From Bacillota bacterium (GTDB lineage Bacteria > Bacillota > UBA4882 > UBA8346): 35,018 bases of DNA. This document shows positions 23,881 to 32,704 of the stretch, piece after piece; position 1 is the first letter of the stretch, and every line of letters starts with the position of its first letter. The stretch is from NCBI GenBank assembly GCA_023402395.1, contig JAEYGI010000047.1, forward strand, positions 1 through 35,018, in the 5' to 3' direction. The notes under the pieces are model-generated. The model saw only the letters and a list, made by a program, of their open reading frames with translations. It did no database searches and had not been told where the DNA came from. A program made the position numbers and the translations under genes.

Positions 23881-24876
23881 TCAAGCGAGGTTACCTTTCA
23901 GGGCCACTCCGGCCGTTTCCTCCGCCCGGTACAGCGTCCGCAGGATCTGCAGCTCTTCGTCCAGGCTGTAGCCGTATTCCGCTTCGCCCCGGACCGCCTG
24001 GAGAAAGGCGTTCATCTCCTTGCGGTACATCTCTTCCAGATCGTATTTTTTGAATCCGGCCGTTTCCGAATACACCCTCCAGGTTTCCGCCACCGCGTTA
24101 TAAACTTTGACCTGTTGGTCCGCCCAGTTCCAGATGATATGCCATTCTTCGCCGATTGCCCGGAACTGGCGCTCCGGAATCCGAGAGATCACGTTCACTT
24201 CCAGGGTTCCGACGACTCCGCTCCCGAACTCCAGCGCCATCAGGTAAATATCGTCAATGTCAACCTCCAGGCGGGTCCGCTTCGCCGTGACGGTACGGCT
24301 CGAGGCCACTTCGCCAAAGAGCCAGGTCAGCCAGGTCAATTCGAAGGGCACGATCTCCCGGCAGGCCCCGGTCTCGCGCCTGGCTACGTAAAAGTGGCGA
24401 TAGTCCTCATAAGGGTGCCAATCCGGCAGATACTGACCGCAAATATAGGAAAAAGCGGCGATCTCCCGGGGATCAATCCGGTCCACCACCGTTTTCAGGG
24501 TATTGATCGATGGATGAAAGCGCATCGTACAGGAGGGGGCGGCCAGCAGGTTCCGGGCCCGGCAGAGTTCGGCCAGCTCCGGCAGCCCGTCCTCGACCAC
24601 ATTGGCTTCCATGAAAAACGGTTTACCGGCGTCGGCGGCCAGGCTCCCCAAAAAAGCGTGGGCGTCCGGAGGAGTGGAGATGACCACCGCATCCCAATCG
24701 GTGGTGGTGAGGGCTTCCTCGGCGTCGGCGTAAACCGCGATCCCGAACAGCCGGGAGGCCTCGGCGCGCCGCTCCGGATTCGGATCCACGCCCGCCACCG
24801 CTTCGACCCCCAGCGCCAGAAGGTTCCGGATCCGGCGCTTGCCCATCGAACCCAATCCGATCACACAAACTTTCAT
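23881..24876 (-). CDS. Gfo/Idh/MocA family oxidoreductase, catalytic lysine motif altered
   Basis: A 331-residue NAD(P)-dependent sugar dehydrogenase-type protein. The N-terminal Rossmann fold begins MKVCVIGLGSMGKRR, followed by the VDPNPERR acidic turn and VISTPPDAH. The usual EKP motif, whose lysine is catalytic in this family, reads FFMEANVV here, so the enzyme may work differently or have lost redox activity. The C-terminal alpha/beta domain is complete. The ATG at 24876 has GAGG nine bases upstream; an extended TTG frame at 24897 overlaps the preceding gene. It probably modifies a nucleotide sugar or sugar acid for surface glycan. Confidence 0.88.
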   Translation of the reverse strand: MKVCVIGLGSMGKRRIRNLLALGVEAVAGVDPNPERRAEASRLFGIAVYADAEEALTTTDWDAVVISTPPDAHAFLGSLAADAGKPFFMEANVVEDGLPELAELCRARNLLAAPSCTMRFHPSINTLKTVVDRIDPREIAAFSYICGQYLPDWHPYEDYRHFYVARRETGACREIVPFELTWLTWLFGEVASSRTVTAKRTRLEVDIDDIYLMALEFGSGVVGTLEVNVISRIPERQFRAIGEEWHIIWNWADQQVKVYNAVAETWRVYSETAGFKKYDLEEMYRKEMNAFLQAVRGEAEYGYSLDEELQILRTLYRAEETAGVALKGNLA

Positions 24877-24893
24877 CGCGCGTTTTACCTCTT

Positions 24894-26192
24894 TCAATTA
24901 TATTTCCTGAACACGGGCTTCACTTCCGGGCCGAGCAGATACCGCTCCGCGCCATCTTCCAACGCGTGCCGGTAAACGACGGCGGTTTGATCGAGCGCCT
25001 CCAGGGTCAGTTCCAGATCCGTAGGCTGATGCGAGTAACTGATGGCGATGTAGGGGATGAGAATGTTCCGCTCCGCCATCTCCTGGAGAAACAAGGTGCG
25101 CATCGCGGCGGAGACATTGCCGCCGGCGTCCTTGCAGACCACGACCGGACTGCAGGGATAACCCTCCAGGCCCAGATACTCGGCAACTCCCCTGGCGGCG
25201 GCGATCTCCCGGAAACCCTCCTGCAATTGCCGGCCGGTGGCCCAGATCAGCCCGGTCACGTCCCGCCGCTCCATTTCGGCGATGGTGGCCAGGGCCGCGG
25301 CAATGGCGTGCGTCTCTCCGCCATGAGTCGTCGACAGCAAAAAAACCCGTTCCCTGTCGTGGCGCAGCCCGCCCAATTCCATGATCTCCCGGCTGCCGAC
25401 GAGCGCCGCGATGGCAAAGCCGTTCCCCAGCGCCTTTCCAAAGGTGGCCAGATCCGGGGTGACCCCGAAATAATGCTGGGCGCCGCGCAGATCCCAGCGA
25501 AACCCGGTGATCATCTCGTCAAAGATTAATACGGCCCCGTTCTGACGGGACAGGTCCCGGACCTTCTCCAAGAAGTGGTCCCGGGGCGGCTCGGAGGTGA
25601 CCGGCTCCAAGATGACGGCCGCGATCTGCTCCGGATGGGTTTCAAATAGCGCCGCCAGTTCCTCCGGCCGGTTATAGCGGAACCCCTTCGATAGCGCGGC
25701 GACTGGGCCGGGAATCCCCGAATTGCAGGGAGTGGTGCCGATAAACCAGTCATCCACGCTGAAAAAGGGGTGATCGGAACAATAGGCGACCAAATCCCGG
25801 CCGGTATAGGCCCGGGCCAGCCGGACCGCGGCGGAAGTGACATCGGAGCCGTTTTTGGCGAACTTGACCATCTCCGCCGCCGGGATCAACTGCGTCAAGC
25901 GCTCCGCCAGCTCGGTCTCGATGGGAGCGGGCCGGGTGAAATTGGACCCCAGTTCCAGTTGGGCCCGGACCGCGCGCAATACGGCGGGATGGCAATGGCC
26001 GAGGATCACCGAGCGCAGCCCCATGCCCCAGTCGATATATTCCTTCCCTTCCGGGTCCCAGACCCGGCAGCCTCTGCCCCGGACGATCTGCGCCGGAGCG
26101 TTCGCCGGAAACTGATCATCCCCTTTGCTGTAGGTATGGGCTCCTCCGGGAATCAGATCATGAGTCCGGCCTTTGACGGGATTGCCTGCCAA
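24894..26192 (-). CDS. Class III aminotransferase (glutamate-1-semialdehyde aminomutase-like)
   Basis: A PLP enzyme of about 432 residues. It has the early IPGGAHTYSKGDDQFP block, NGSDVTSAAVRLARAYTGRD in the cofactor-binding region, IFDEMITGFRW with the pyridine-binding aspartate, and the Schiff-base lysine Lys253 in TFGKALGNG. It resembles glutamate-1-semialdehyde 2,1-aminomutase, but neighbours point to amino-sugar synthesis rather than haem. The frame runs to a TTG at 26240, but GGGGGAGG just before the TTG at 26192 and the family N-terminus favour the shorter start. It is the first gene of the three-gene minus-strand operon and is divergent from the glycosyltransferase cluster. Confidence 0.88.
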   Translation of the reverse strand: MAGNPVKGRTHDLIPGGAHTYSKGDDQFPANAPAQIVRGRGCRVWDPEGKEYIDWGMGLRSVILGHCHPAVLRAVRAQLELGSNFTRPAPIETELAERLTQLIPAAEMVKFAKNGSDVTSAAVRLARAYTGRDLVAYCSDHPFFSVDDWFIGTTPCNSGIPGPVAALSKGFRYNRPEELAALFETHPEQIAAVILEPVTSEPPRDHFLEKVRDLSRQNGAVLIFDEMITGFRWDLRGAQHYFGVTPDLATFGKALGNGFAIAALVGSREIMELGGLRHDRERVFLLSTTHGGETHAIAAALATIAEMERRDVTGLIWATGRQLQEGFREIAAARGVAEYLGLEGYPCSPVVVCKDAGGNVSAAMRTLFLQEMAERNILIPYIAISYSHQPTDLELTLEALDQTAVVYRHALEDGAERYLLGPEVKPVFRKYN

Positions 26193-26464
26193 CGGCCTCC
26201 CCCTTTCAATCCCTGAAAATTTTGATAAAAGCGGGAACAATCGTTGCTCTCAAGATATTCAGCGGCTCTCCGGGCGGTGATGTCTCCGGGGGACGGCCCG
26301 GATTTTCTGCCGGCGGCCCGGACCGCCGGCTCCGCCCGGAGTCTCATCCGGACCTGATCCGACGGGCGGCGGGAGGAATTCGCCCTGGACCGCTGGCCCA
26401 AGCACCAAAAGCAGGGGCCGCTAATAATTATAATGATAAAATAAGGTCCAGCGGGTAAAGACGA
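26193..26464. promoter_or_regulatory. Divergent promoter region of the glycan locus
   Basis: This gap separates the two arms of the locus. TATAAT at 26429-26434 is a good -10 for the plus-strand arm, 30 bp before the ATG, although no clear -35 is seen. The minus-strand promoter is not resolved. Confidence 0.4.
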
Positions 26465-27466
26465 ATGTTAAACATCCTCTGCGTGATCCAAACCGTCGTT
26501 CCTTCCACCGAGATCTCGATCGTCCGGCCGTTTGTTTATTTGGAGCAGCAAGGCGAAATTCACTGGCAGTTAGTGACGGAGGAGTCGTTTGTCCCCGGTT
26601 TGCTTGACCAGGTCAATGTAGCGGTTTTTCACCGGAATTGCCACCCCAACAGCAGGGCCGTATTTGATGCGGTTAAGGCGGCGCGGATTCCGGTGATTTA
26701 CGAAATCGACGACAATTATTTTGAAATCCCCGAAAATCTGCCGGTCGGGCGGTATATGCGCAATCCGTATGTCCTGGCAACGCTCGAACATTTATTGCGT
26801 TCGGCGGATATTGTTAAAATCGGTTCCCCGGAAATGCTGCCCCTGATTTCCAAATACAATTCCCAAACGGTTTGCCACCCTTACGCGGTGGACCTGAGCT
26901 TACTGCGCGGCGTTACGGCCGCCCCCGATCGCCGTTTTACGATTGGTTACGCCGGCACCGTCAGCCATCAGCCGGATTTGGAGTTTGTAATCGAGCCGAT
27001 TCAGCGGATTGCCAGGGAGTTTCCTCACGTGTACTGGGAATTTGTCGGGTGCCTGCCGGAGGGGTTGAAAGATCTGCCCCGGTCTTCCTTTACGCCGTTC
27101 ATCCACAACTACGCCTTGTTTCTGCAACAACTTTACCAGCGAAGCTGGCGGATCGGGCTCTGCCCGATGCTGGATCTCCCGCATAACCGTTGCAAAACGG
27201 ACAACAAATTGCGCGAGTATGGCGCCTGCCGCATTCCCGCCATCTTTTCCAGAATACCGCCGTATTCTTCCCTGATTAAGCACGGCGTAACCGGGATGTT
27301 GGCCGAGAATACCGGGAAAGCCTGGTATGAAGCGCTGAAAACGCTGATCACCGACGATAAAATGCGGAATAACATCGGGGACCAGGTCCGGAAATGGGTC
27401 GAAGAACAGCGCTCCGTTCCGGAAGTGGCAAAGCTGTGGCTGGGATTGTTCCGCCGGTTCGGATAG
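26465..27466 (+). CDS. Glycosyltransferase, GT-B fold (GT4-like)
   Basis: A 333-residue cytoplasmic enzyme that should transfer an activated sugar to a glycan or protein acceptor. The N-terminal half has alternating strands with VIYEIDDNYFEIPENLP, as in GT4-type enzymes that bind the acceptor here. The C-terminal half begins FTIGYAGTVSHQPDLEFV and carries DNKLREYGACRIPAIFS, equivalent to the E-x7-E nucleotide-sugar loop, and HGVTGMLAEN. No membrane helices. It is the first gene of the plus-strand arm, 12 bp before the first GT-B paralogue. Donor and acceptor cannot be read from sequence. Confidence 0.85.
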   Translation: MLNILCVIQTVVPSTEISIVRPFVYLEQQGEIHWQLVTEESFVPGLLDQVNVAVFHRNCHPNSRAVFDAVKAARIPVIYEIDDNYFEIPENLPVGRYMRNPYVLATLEHLLRSADIVKIGSPEMLPLISKYNSQTVCHPYAVDLSLLRGVTAAPDRRFTIGYAGTVSHQPDLEFVIEPIQRIAREFPHVYWEFVGCLPEGLKDLPRSSFTPFIHNYALFLQQLYQRSWRIGLCPMLDLPHNRCKTDNKLREYGACRIPAIFSRIPPYSSLIKHGVTGMLAENTGKAWYEALKTLITDDKMRNNIGDQVRKWVEEQRSVPEVAKLWLGLFRRFG

Positions 27467-27478
27467 AAGGGTTTGGTC

Positions 27479-28894
27479 ATGAATACGGAAACCGCCGCAT
27501 ACGGAGTGGCCCTCCGCCGGTTTTTCGACCGGTTTCAAAGCATCGTCCTGCACCGGGTACAACTGTCGCGATACCTTTATTATCCGTTTTTGTACTATCT
27601 CATGAACCGCCGCGTTCTGCTCCGGGCCCTCGCCAAGCGGCCCGACTTCAAGCATGAATTGAGCCGGCTCACCGATGCCGCGGTCTATAGCTGGTTTGAC
27701 GAACCTTATTCCTACGATCCCCATCCCGGCGGCGCCGTTTTGATGCGGGGCGGGTTCGGGGATATCGCTTCCCCGTATTTGCCGAAAGAGCGCTTTGTTT
27801 TGCTCAGCCCCAATCAGGCGGAGGTCGATCTGATCAAGCTGAACCGGCCGGATTTGACCGCCCACAATATTGACGGACTTTACCATGAAAACGCGCCGGC
27901 GCTTGAGGCCCTGCTGCGGCAAATGGCCGGGATCATCGACGGTCAGCGCCAGGATCCGCTCTTCGGAAGCGCCGATTTCCGGCTATGGCTCGCGGGCCAG
28001 ATCCCCGGGGCGGTCCGGGTGCTGGACGCGGTTCAATGCTTATTTGAATCCCTCAAGGTGGGGGCGGTGTTGACCATCTCCTCCATTGTCTGGATGGACG
28101 GCGCGTTGAATCTGGTGGCCCGGGCCAACCGGATCCCGTCCTTCACCTTGCAGCACGGGTTGATTTTGGATAAGGATCTGTTCTGCCATGTTCCGATCCT
28201 GGCCGCCAAAAAGATGGTCTGGGGGAACGCGATCCGGGACTGGTACCGGAAGTTCGGGTTCCCCGAATCCCGGATTTCGGTCATCGGCTCGCCCCGGTTC
28301 GATATTATTTTTAACCAAGAATGGTGCGGCAAGGAGCGGCTCTGCCAAATGCTGAATATCGATCCGGCCCGCCGGATCGCGGTCTATGCCACCGGAACCG
28401 ACCGGGAAACCATTGTCCCCATTGTGCTGAAAGGGCTTCAGACGGTATCGGGCCTGTTTTTAATCTTGTTACTGCATCCCGGCGAAAGTTCGTTGATCGC
28501 GCAATATCAGGCATTGACGGCGGATTATCCCAACTGCCGGGTGGTGCGGTACGGCCATATCAGCCTTTACGACGGGCTGAGCGGGGCCGATTTCTTCATC
28601 ACCCATTGTTCGACGGCGGGATTGGAAGCGATGCTGTTCAAGCTCCCGGTGATTACGGTCGAACCCGCGCCGCCGCCGTTTTCATACGGCGAGCCGGGGG
28701 CCTCGATCCGGGTGGCCGATGCCGCCGAACTGAATCAGGCGGCGAACCGCCTGCTTTCCGAGCCGGACTTCCGGAGGAAGGCCGTCGACCAATATCAGCC
28801 GTTTCTCTCCGCCCATTGCCTCCCCGACGGGCTGGCGTCCCGGCGGCTCTTTGACGAAGTGGAGCTGGCCTGCCGCACCGGGGGAACCGTCTAG
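27479..28894 (+). CDS. GT-B-fold transferase-like protein, paralogue 1 of 3
   Basis: A 471-residue protein of the surface-polysaccharide transferase type. Conserved blocks are MRGGFGDIA, NQAEVDLIKLNRPDL, FTLQHGL, GFPESRISVIGSPRFD, HPGE, and GADFFITHCSTAGLEAMLFKLPVITVEP. The GSPRFD and late LEAML blocks recall CDP-glycerol glycerophosphotransferases and UDP-GlcNAc 2-epimerase-like GT-B enzymes, but I cannot assign a family with certainty. ATG 27479 follows GAAGGG; a TTG two codons earlier is possible. Bases 28238-28303 are identical to 31205-31270 in paralogue 3. About 130 bp with small hairpins separates it from paralogue 2. Confidence 0.8.
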   Translation: MNTETAAYGVALRRFFDRFQSIVLHRVQLSRYLYYPFLYYLMNRRVLLRALAKRPDFKHELSRLTDAAVYSWFDEPYSYDPHPGGAVLMRGGFGDIASPYLPKERFVLLSPNQAEVDLIKLNRPDLTAHNIDGLYHENAPALEALLRQMAGIIDGQRQDPLFGSADFRLWLAGQIPGAVRVLDAVQCLFESLKVGAVLTISSIVWMDGALNLVARANRIPSFTLQHGLILDKDLFCHVPILAAKKMVWGNAIRDWYRKFGFPESRISVIGSPRFDIIFNQEWCGKERLCQMLNIDPARRIAVYATGTDRETIVPIVLKGLQTVSGLFLILLLHPGESSLIAQYQALTADYPNCRVVRYGHISLYDGLSGADFFITHCSTAGLEAMLFKLPVITVEPAPPPFSYGEPGASIRVADAAELNQAANRLLSEPDFRRKAVDQYQPFLSAHCLPDGLASRRLFDEVELACRTGGTV

Positions 28895-29026
28895 TTCCCG
28901 GATTGAATCGAGGAGTTTGTGCCCCTAATCCATTTCAGGAGATAATCAGGCGTCTACCGTCCAAGGGCGAAACTGGGCCGTGGGGCGCCGGATGGCAGCC
29001 ATCTGGTTACAAAGGAAGGTAACTTT

Positions 29027-30442
29027 ATGAATGAGCAGACGACTTTTTTCGGCGTGATTCTGCGCCAGTTTTTTGACCGCTTTCAAAACGTCGTTTACCG
29101 GGGCGTGCCGGTGTGCAAATTTTTTTATTTTTCGGTGCTCAATTATTTCAATGCCACTGTCGGCATTGATTGGGCCAAGGAAAACCTGCCATATTGGCGG
29201 GACGAGGTGGACCGGCTATCCGAGCCGGAGCTCTACCAATGGACCGATGAGCCGTATGTCCATGATCCGCGCCCCGGCGGGGTGATTGTGATGCGGGGCG
29301 GGTTCGGGGACATCGCCTCGCTGTATTTGCCGGAAGAACGCTACTTTCTGGTCTGCCCCAACCAGGCGGAAGTCGATCTCATTAAACTGAACCGGCCGGA
29401 TTTGCAGGCCAATGCCATTACGGACTATTACCGGGATAACCCGCAAGCCGTCGCCGAACTGACCGGGCAGATCACCCGGATTTTGAGCGGGTTAAAGGAT
29501 GATCCGCTATGGGGAAGCCCCGGCCTATTGGAATGGTTCAAGGGGGAGATCCCCGCGATCGTCCGGATGCTGGACGCGGTCCATTCGTTGTTTCAAATGC
29601 TTCCGGTCAGCGCCGTGGTGACCATTTCCTCCACCTACTCAATGGACGGCGCCTTGAATCTGGTGGCCCGGGCCAACCGGGTTGCTTCGTTTACGTTGCA
29701 ACACGGGCTCCTGGCCGAGCATGAACTCTTCTGCCATCTTCCGGTTCTGGCTACTCAAAAGCTGGTTTGGGGCCAGGCGGACCGCAGCTGGTATCAAAAG
29801 TACGGTTTTCCCGAATCCCGGGTGGCGGTCGTCGGCTCGCCGCGGTTTGATGTTATCTTCAACCGGAAATGGATGGGAGGGGCGGAACTCCGCCGGCTCC
29901 TCGGCGCCGGCCCGTCTCAGACAATTATCGTTTACGCCGCGCAAATCCTCCGGTTTAACCAAATTATCGCTCCGATTGTTTTTGAAGGGTTGAAGTCCAA
30001 TCCGGATCTGTTTTTAGTGATGCTGCTGCATCCCGGGGAAGACCCCGCGCTCTATGAGCCAATGGCCGAGGGGTTTACCCATTGCAAAATCGTCCGTTTC
30101 GGCCATATCGGCATTTACGACGCGCTGAGCGGCGCCGATCTGTTCCTCACTTATTATTCGACGGCGGCGCTGGAAGCGATGCTCTTTAAGCTGCCCGTGG
30201 TTACGGTGGAACCGATGCCGCCCACCTTTTCATTCGGGGACCGGGGCGCCTCGATCAAGGTTACCAATGGGGCGGAGCTTGGCCAAGTCGTAAAGCGGCT
30301 GATGACCGACGCAGCCTTCCGGCAAAACGCCATCGACCGCTACCGGGACTTTTTGCCCGGTTATTGCCTTCCCGACGGCTGCGCCGGCAGTCGTCTCTTT
30401 GAACAGGTGGAATCGCTCAGCCGCAGCGGAGGAATTGCTTAA
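29027..30442 (+). CDS. GT-B-fold transferase-like protein, paralogue 2 of 3
   Basis: A 471-residue protein with the same blocks as its neighbours: MRGGFGDIAS, NQAEVDLIKLNRPDL, TISSTYSMDGALNLVARANR, FTLQHGL, GSPRFD and YYSTAALEAMLFKLPVVTVEP. It is the most diverged of the three in the central GFPESR region. AAAGGAAGG precedes the ATG. It ends 18 bases before paralogue 3. The N-terminal 70 residues differ most between copies and may choose the acceptor (inference). Confidence 0.8.
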   Translation: MNEQTTFFGVILRQFFDRFQNVVYRGVPVCKFFYFSVLNYFNATVGIDWAKENLPYWRDEVDRLSEPELYQWTDEPYVHDPRPGGVIVMRGGFGDIASLYLPEERYFLVCPNQAEVDLIKLNRPDLQANAITDYYRDNPQAVAELTGQITRILSGLKDDPLWGSPGLLEWFKGEIPAIVRMLDAVHSLFQMLPVSAVVTISSTYSMDGALNLVARANRVASFTLQHGLLAEHELFCHLPVLATQKLVWGQADRSWYQKYGFPESRVAVVGSPRFDVIFNRKWMGGAELRRLLGAGPSQTIIVYAAQILRFNQIIAPIVFEGLKSNPDLFLVMLLHPGEDPALYEPMAEGFTHCKIVRFGHIGIYDALSGADLFLTYYSTAALEAMLFKLPVVTVEPMPPTFSFGDRGASIKVTNGAELGQVVKRLMTDAAFRQNAIDRYRDFLPGYCLPDGCAGSRLFEQVESLSRSGGIA

Positions 30443-30460
30443 CGCGGGAGGTATTGGACC

Positions 30461-31861
30461 ATGAATGAACAAAACGCCTTGACCGGCGCGTTATTACACC
30501 GTTTTTTCGGGCTGTTTCAGGGGATTGCCTATCACGGAGTGCCAATCGCCAGGTTTATTTACCGCGAGATCATCAGCGACTGGCGGCCGGCTTTGCTGAA
30601 GCTCAATCCGGCCTGGCTGGAAGAGAGGAACCGCTTAACCGACGCTTCGGTTTATGACTGGGCCGACGGACCCTATGCCTATGATCCGCATCCCGATGGC
30701 GTGGTATTGATGCGGGGCGGGTTTGGCGACATCGCCGCCGCCTATTGGCCCAAAGAACGCTATTTCCTGCTCAGCCCCAGTCAGGCGGAGGTCGACCTGA
30801 TCAAGCTGAACCGGCCCGATTTGGTCTCGCATTATATCGGGGACTATTACCGCGATAACCCGGGCGCGGTCGAAGGCCTGACCCGGCAAGTCACTCAAGT
30901 CATCAACGGGCAATCAGGCGATCCGTTGCTGGGTAGCCCGAAGTTCCGCGACTGGCTGACCGGGAAAATACCCCAGATGGTTCGCTACCTGGACGCGGTT
31001 CAGTCCTTATTCGAAACTGTCAAGGTGGGCGCGGTACTGACCGTATCTTCCGTTTATTCGATGGATGGCGCGCTGAATCTGATCGCCCGGGCCAACCGCG
31101 TCCCGTCGTTCACGCTCCAGCACGGCTTAATGGCTGAAAACGATCTCTTCAGTCATGTCCCGATCCTGGCCACCCGCAAGATGGTCTGGGGGAGCGCGAT
31201 CCGCGACTGGTACCGGAAGTTCGGGTTCCCCGAATCCCGGATTTCGGTCATCGGCTCGCCCCGGTTCGATCTGATTTTTAACCGGAAATGGTGCGGCAAG
31301 GAGAAACTCTGCCAGATGCTGGGCGTTGCTCCCTCGAAGAAGATCATAGTTTATGGCGCGGATGTGCTGCGGATCGACGAAACGATCGTTCCAATCGTTC
31401 TGGAAGGGTTACGCTCGATCCCCGACATTTTTCTGGTCATGTTGCAGCATCCCGGGGATAACCCGGAACCCCACGAAAAACTGGCCGAAGGGTACGTCAA
31501 CGGCAAAGTGGTCCGGTTCGGCCAGATCTGCCTTTACGACGCGCTCAGCGGCGCCGATTGCTTTATCACCAGTTTTTCCACCTCCGCCCTGGAGGCGATG
31601 TTTTTCAACCTGCCGGTGATCACGGTGGAACCGGCGCCGCCGACCTTTTCCTTCGGCGATCTGGGCGCCTCGATCAAGGTGACCAATGCCGCCGAGCTGA
31701 ACCGGGCGGTGCGCCGGATGATTGCCGACGCCGGCTTCACGGCGGAAGCCATCGGGAAGTACCGCGATTTTCTCCGGCAATATTGCATCCCCGACGGCCT
31801 GGCCTCCCGGCGGCTCTTCGGCGAGGTGGAAAATTGCCTCCGCGGCGGCGGAATCGCGTAA
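30461..31861 (+). CDS. GT-B-fold transferase-like protein, paralogue 3 of 3
   Basis: A 466-residue protein, the third tandem copy. It shares MRGGFGDIA, QAEVDLIKLNRPDL, SSVYSMDGALNLIARANR, LQHGLMAEND, GSPRFD and SFSTSALEAMFFNLPVITVEP. GGGAGG precedes the ATG, and the gene is 15 bases before the CMP-sugar synthetase gene, which suggests co-transcription and use of a CMP-activated sugar as donor (inference). One 66-base stretch is identical to paralogue 1 including silent positions, while the surroundings differ. Confidence 0.8.
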   Translation: MNEQNALTGALLHRFFGLFQGIAYHGVPIARFIYREIISDWRPALLKLNPAWLEERNRLTDASVYDWADGPYAYDPHPDGVVLMRGGFGDIAAAYWPKERYFLLSPSQAEVDLIKLNRPDLVSHYIGDYYRDNPGAVEGLTRQVTQVINGQSGDPLLGSPKFRDWLTGKIPQMVRYLDAVQSLFETVKVGAVLTVSSVYSMDGALNLIARANRVPSFTLQHGLMAENDLFSHVPILATRKMVWGSAIRDWYRKFGFPESRISVIGSPRFDLIFNRKWCGKEKLCQMLGVAPSKKIIVYGADVLRIDETIVPIVLEGLRSIPDIFLVMLQHPGDNPEPHEKLAEGYVNGKVVRFGQICLYDALSGADCFITSFSTSALEAMFFNLPVITVEPAPPTFSFGDLGASIKVTNAAELNRAVRRMIADAGFTAEAIGKYRDFLRQYCIPDGLASRRLFGEVENCLRGGGIA

Positions 31862-31876
31862 GGGGGAAGGTTTGAC

Positions 31877-32554
31877 ATGAACGGTTCCGGCCAATTGGTG
31901 GCGATCATTCCGGCGCGGGCCGGCTCCAAGCGGGTTCCCGCCAAAAACATCAAGCCGCTCGCGGGCAAACCGCTGCTTGTGCACAGCATCGAGGCCGCGC
32001 TGACGAGCCCCAGCGTCTCCCGGGTGATTGTCTCCACCGACTCGCCGGCCATCCGGGAGATCGCCCTGGCGGCCGGAGCCGAGGCGCCGTTTTTGCGCCC
32101 CCCGGAACTGGCCGGAGACCGGACACCCACCATTGATGTGATCCTGCACGCGCTGCGGTTTTTACAAGCGGCCGGAGCCGGCGCCGCTGAGTTTCTGGTT
32201 CTGCTGGAACCCACTTCGCCCCTGCGGACCGCCAATGACGTGGAGAGCGCTTTTCAGTTGCTGCGCGCCTCCGGGGCGGACAGCGTCGTCAGCCTCTCCG
32301 AAGCCCCGGTCAGCAGCGATTGCCTGGTGGCGATCGAAAATAGCCTGATTACGCCGCTCATTACCGGTTTTCCCCGGCTGTTCAAACTGAATGGGGCCAT
32401 CTATATCTCGCGCGTGGAAATGGTTTTGCGCATCGGCCGGTTGCTGGGGCCCAACACCGTCCCGTATTTCATGCCGGAACTCCAATCCGTCGACATTGAC
32501 ACGCCGGACGATTTCGAACTGGCGGAGCTGATCATCAACCGGAATCGCAAGTAA
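31877..32554 (+). CDS. Cytidylyltransferase, acylneuraminate/legionaminate type
   Basis: A 225-residue enzyme activating a nonulosonic (sialic-like) acid with CTP. The N-terminal IPARAGSKRVPAKNI nucleotide loop is of the NeuA/PseF/LegF kind rather than the KdsB or SpsF kind. LLEPTSPLRTANDVESA and the end motif VDIDTPDDFELAE are family hallmarks. GGGGAAGG precedes the ATG. Condensing and epimerase enzymes (neuB, neuC types) are not in the window, so they must lie elsewhere, or the sugar is unusual. It is the last gene of the plus-strand glycan arm. Confidence 0.88.
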   Translation: MNGSGQLVAIIPARAGSKRVPAKNIKPLAGKPLLVHSIEAALTSPSVSRVIVSTDSPAIREIALAAGAEAPFLRPPELAGDRTPTIDVILHALRFLQAAGAGAAEFLVLLEPTSPLRTANDVESAFQLLRASGADSVVSLSEAPVSSDCLVAIENSLITPLITGFPRLFKLNGAIYISRVEMVLRIGRLLGPNTVPYFMPELQSVDIDTPDDFELAELIINRNRK

Positions 32555-32638
32555 GGAAACTAGGCGGCCCAAAGGGCGGAACGGTTGGGAGCGGGGTCAT
32601 TGGAGTCCCGGGCAACCGTTGGGTTTCAGGGCAATGGC

Positions 32639-32690
32639 GTCAAGCTCCGCCGCAAGTATTTAGGAAGAAATCAGTCGGCAACGTGGTCCA
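32639..32690 (+). repeat. Dispersed intergenic repeat, copy B
   Basis: GTCAAGCT, AAGTATTTA, AATCAG and CAACGTGGTCCA occur in the same order as on the minus strand at 478-429, at about 85-90% identity over 50 bp. It ends 15 bases before the stop of the MerR gene. The adjoining 32590-32625 contains ACGGTTG/CAACCGT arms without a T-run. Confidence 0.55.
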
Positions 32691-32704
32691 GGAGGGCAAG
32701 CAGT

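Noticed and set aside
23755..24975. A 406-codon open frame on the plus strand
   Set aside because: It is antisense to the well-supported Gfo/Idh and nitrilase genes, is rich in Arg, Pro and Gly as expected of a shadow frame in GC-rich DNA, and has no ribosome site or recognisable domain.
26900..27922. A 340-codon minus-strand frame
   Set aside because: It covers the junction of two convincing plus-strand genes and shows no motif.
31409..32235. Overlapping minus-strand frames of 233-246 codons
   Set aside because: They are antisense to paralogue 3 and the cytidylyltransferase, both with strong family motifs.
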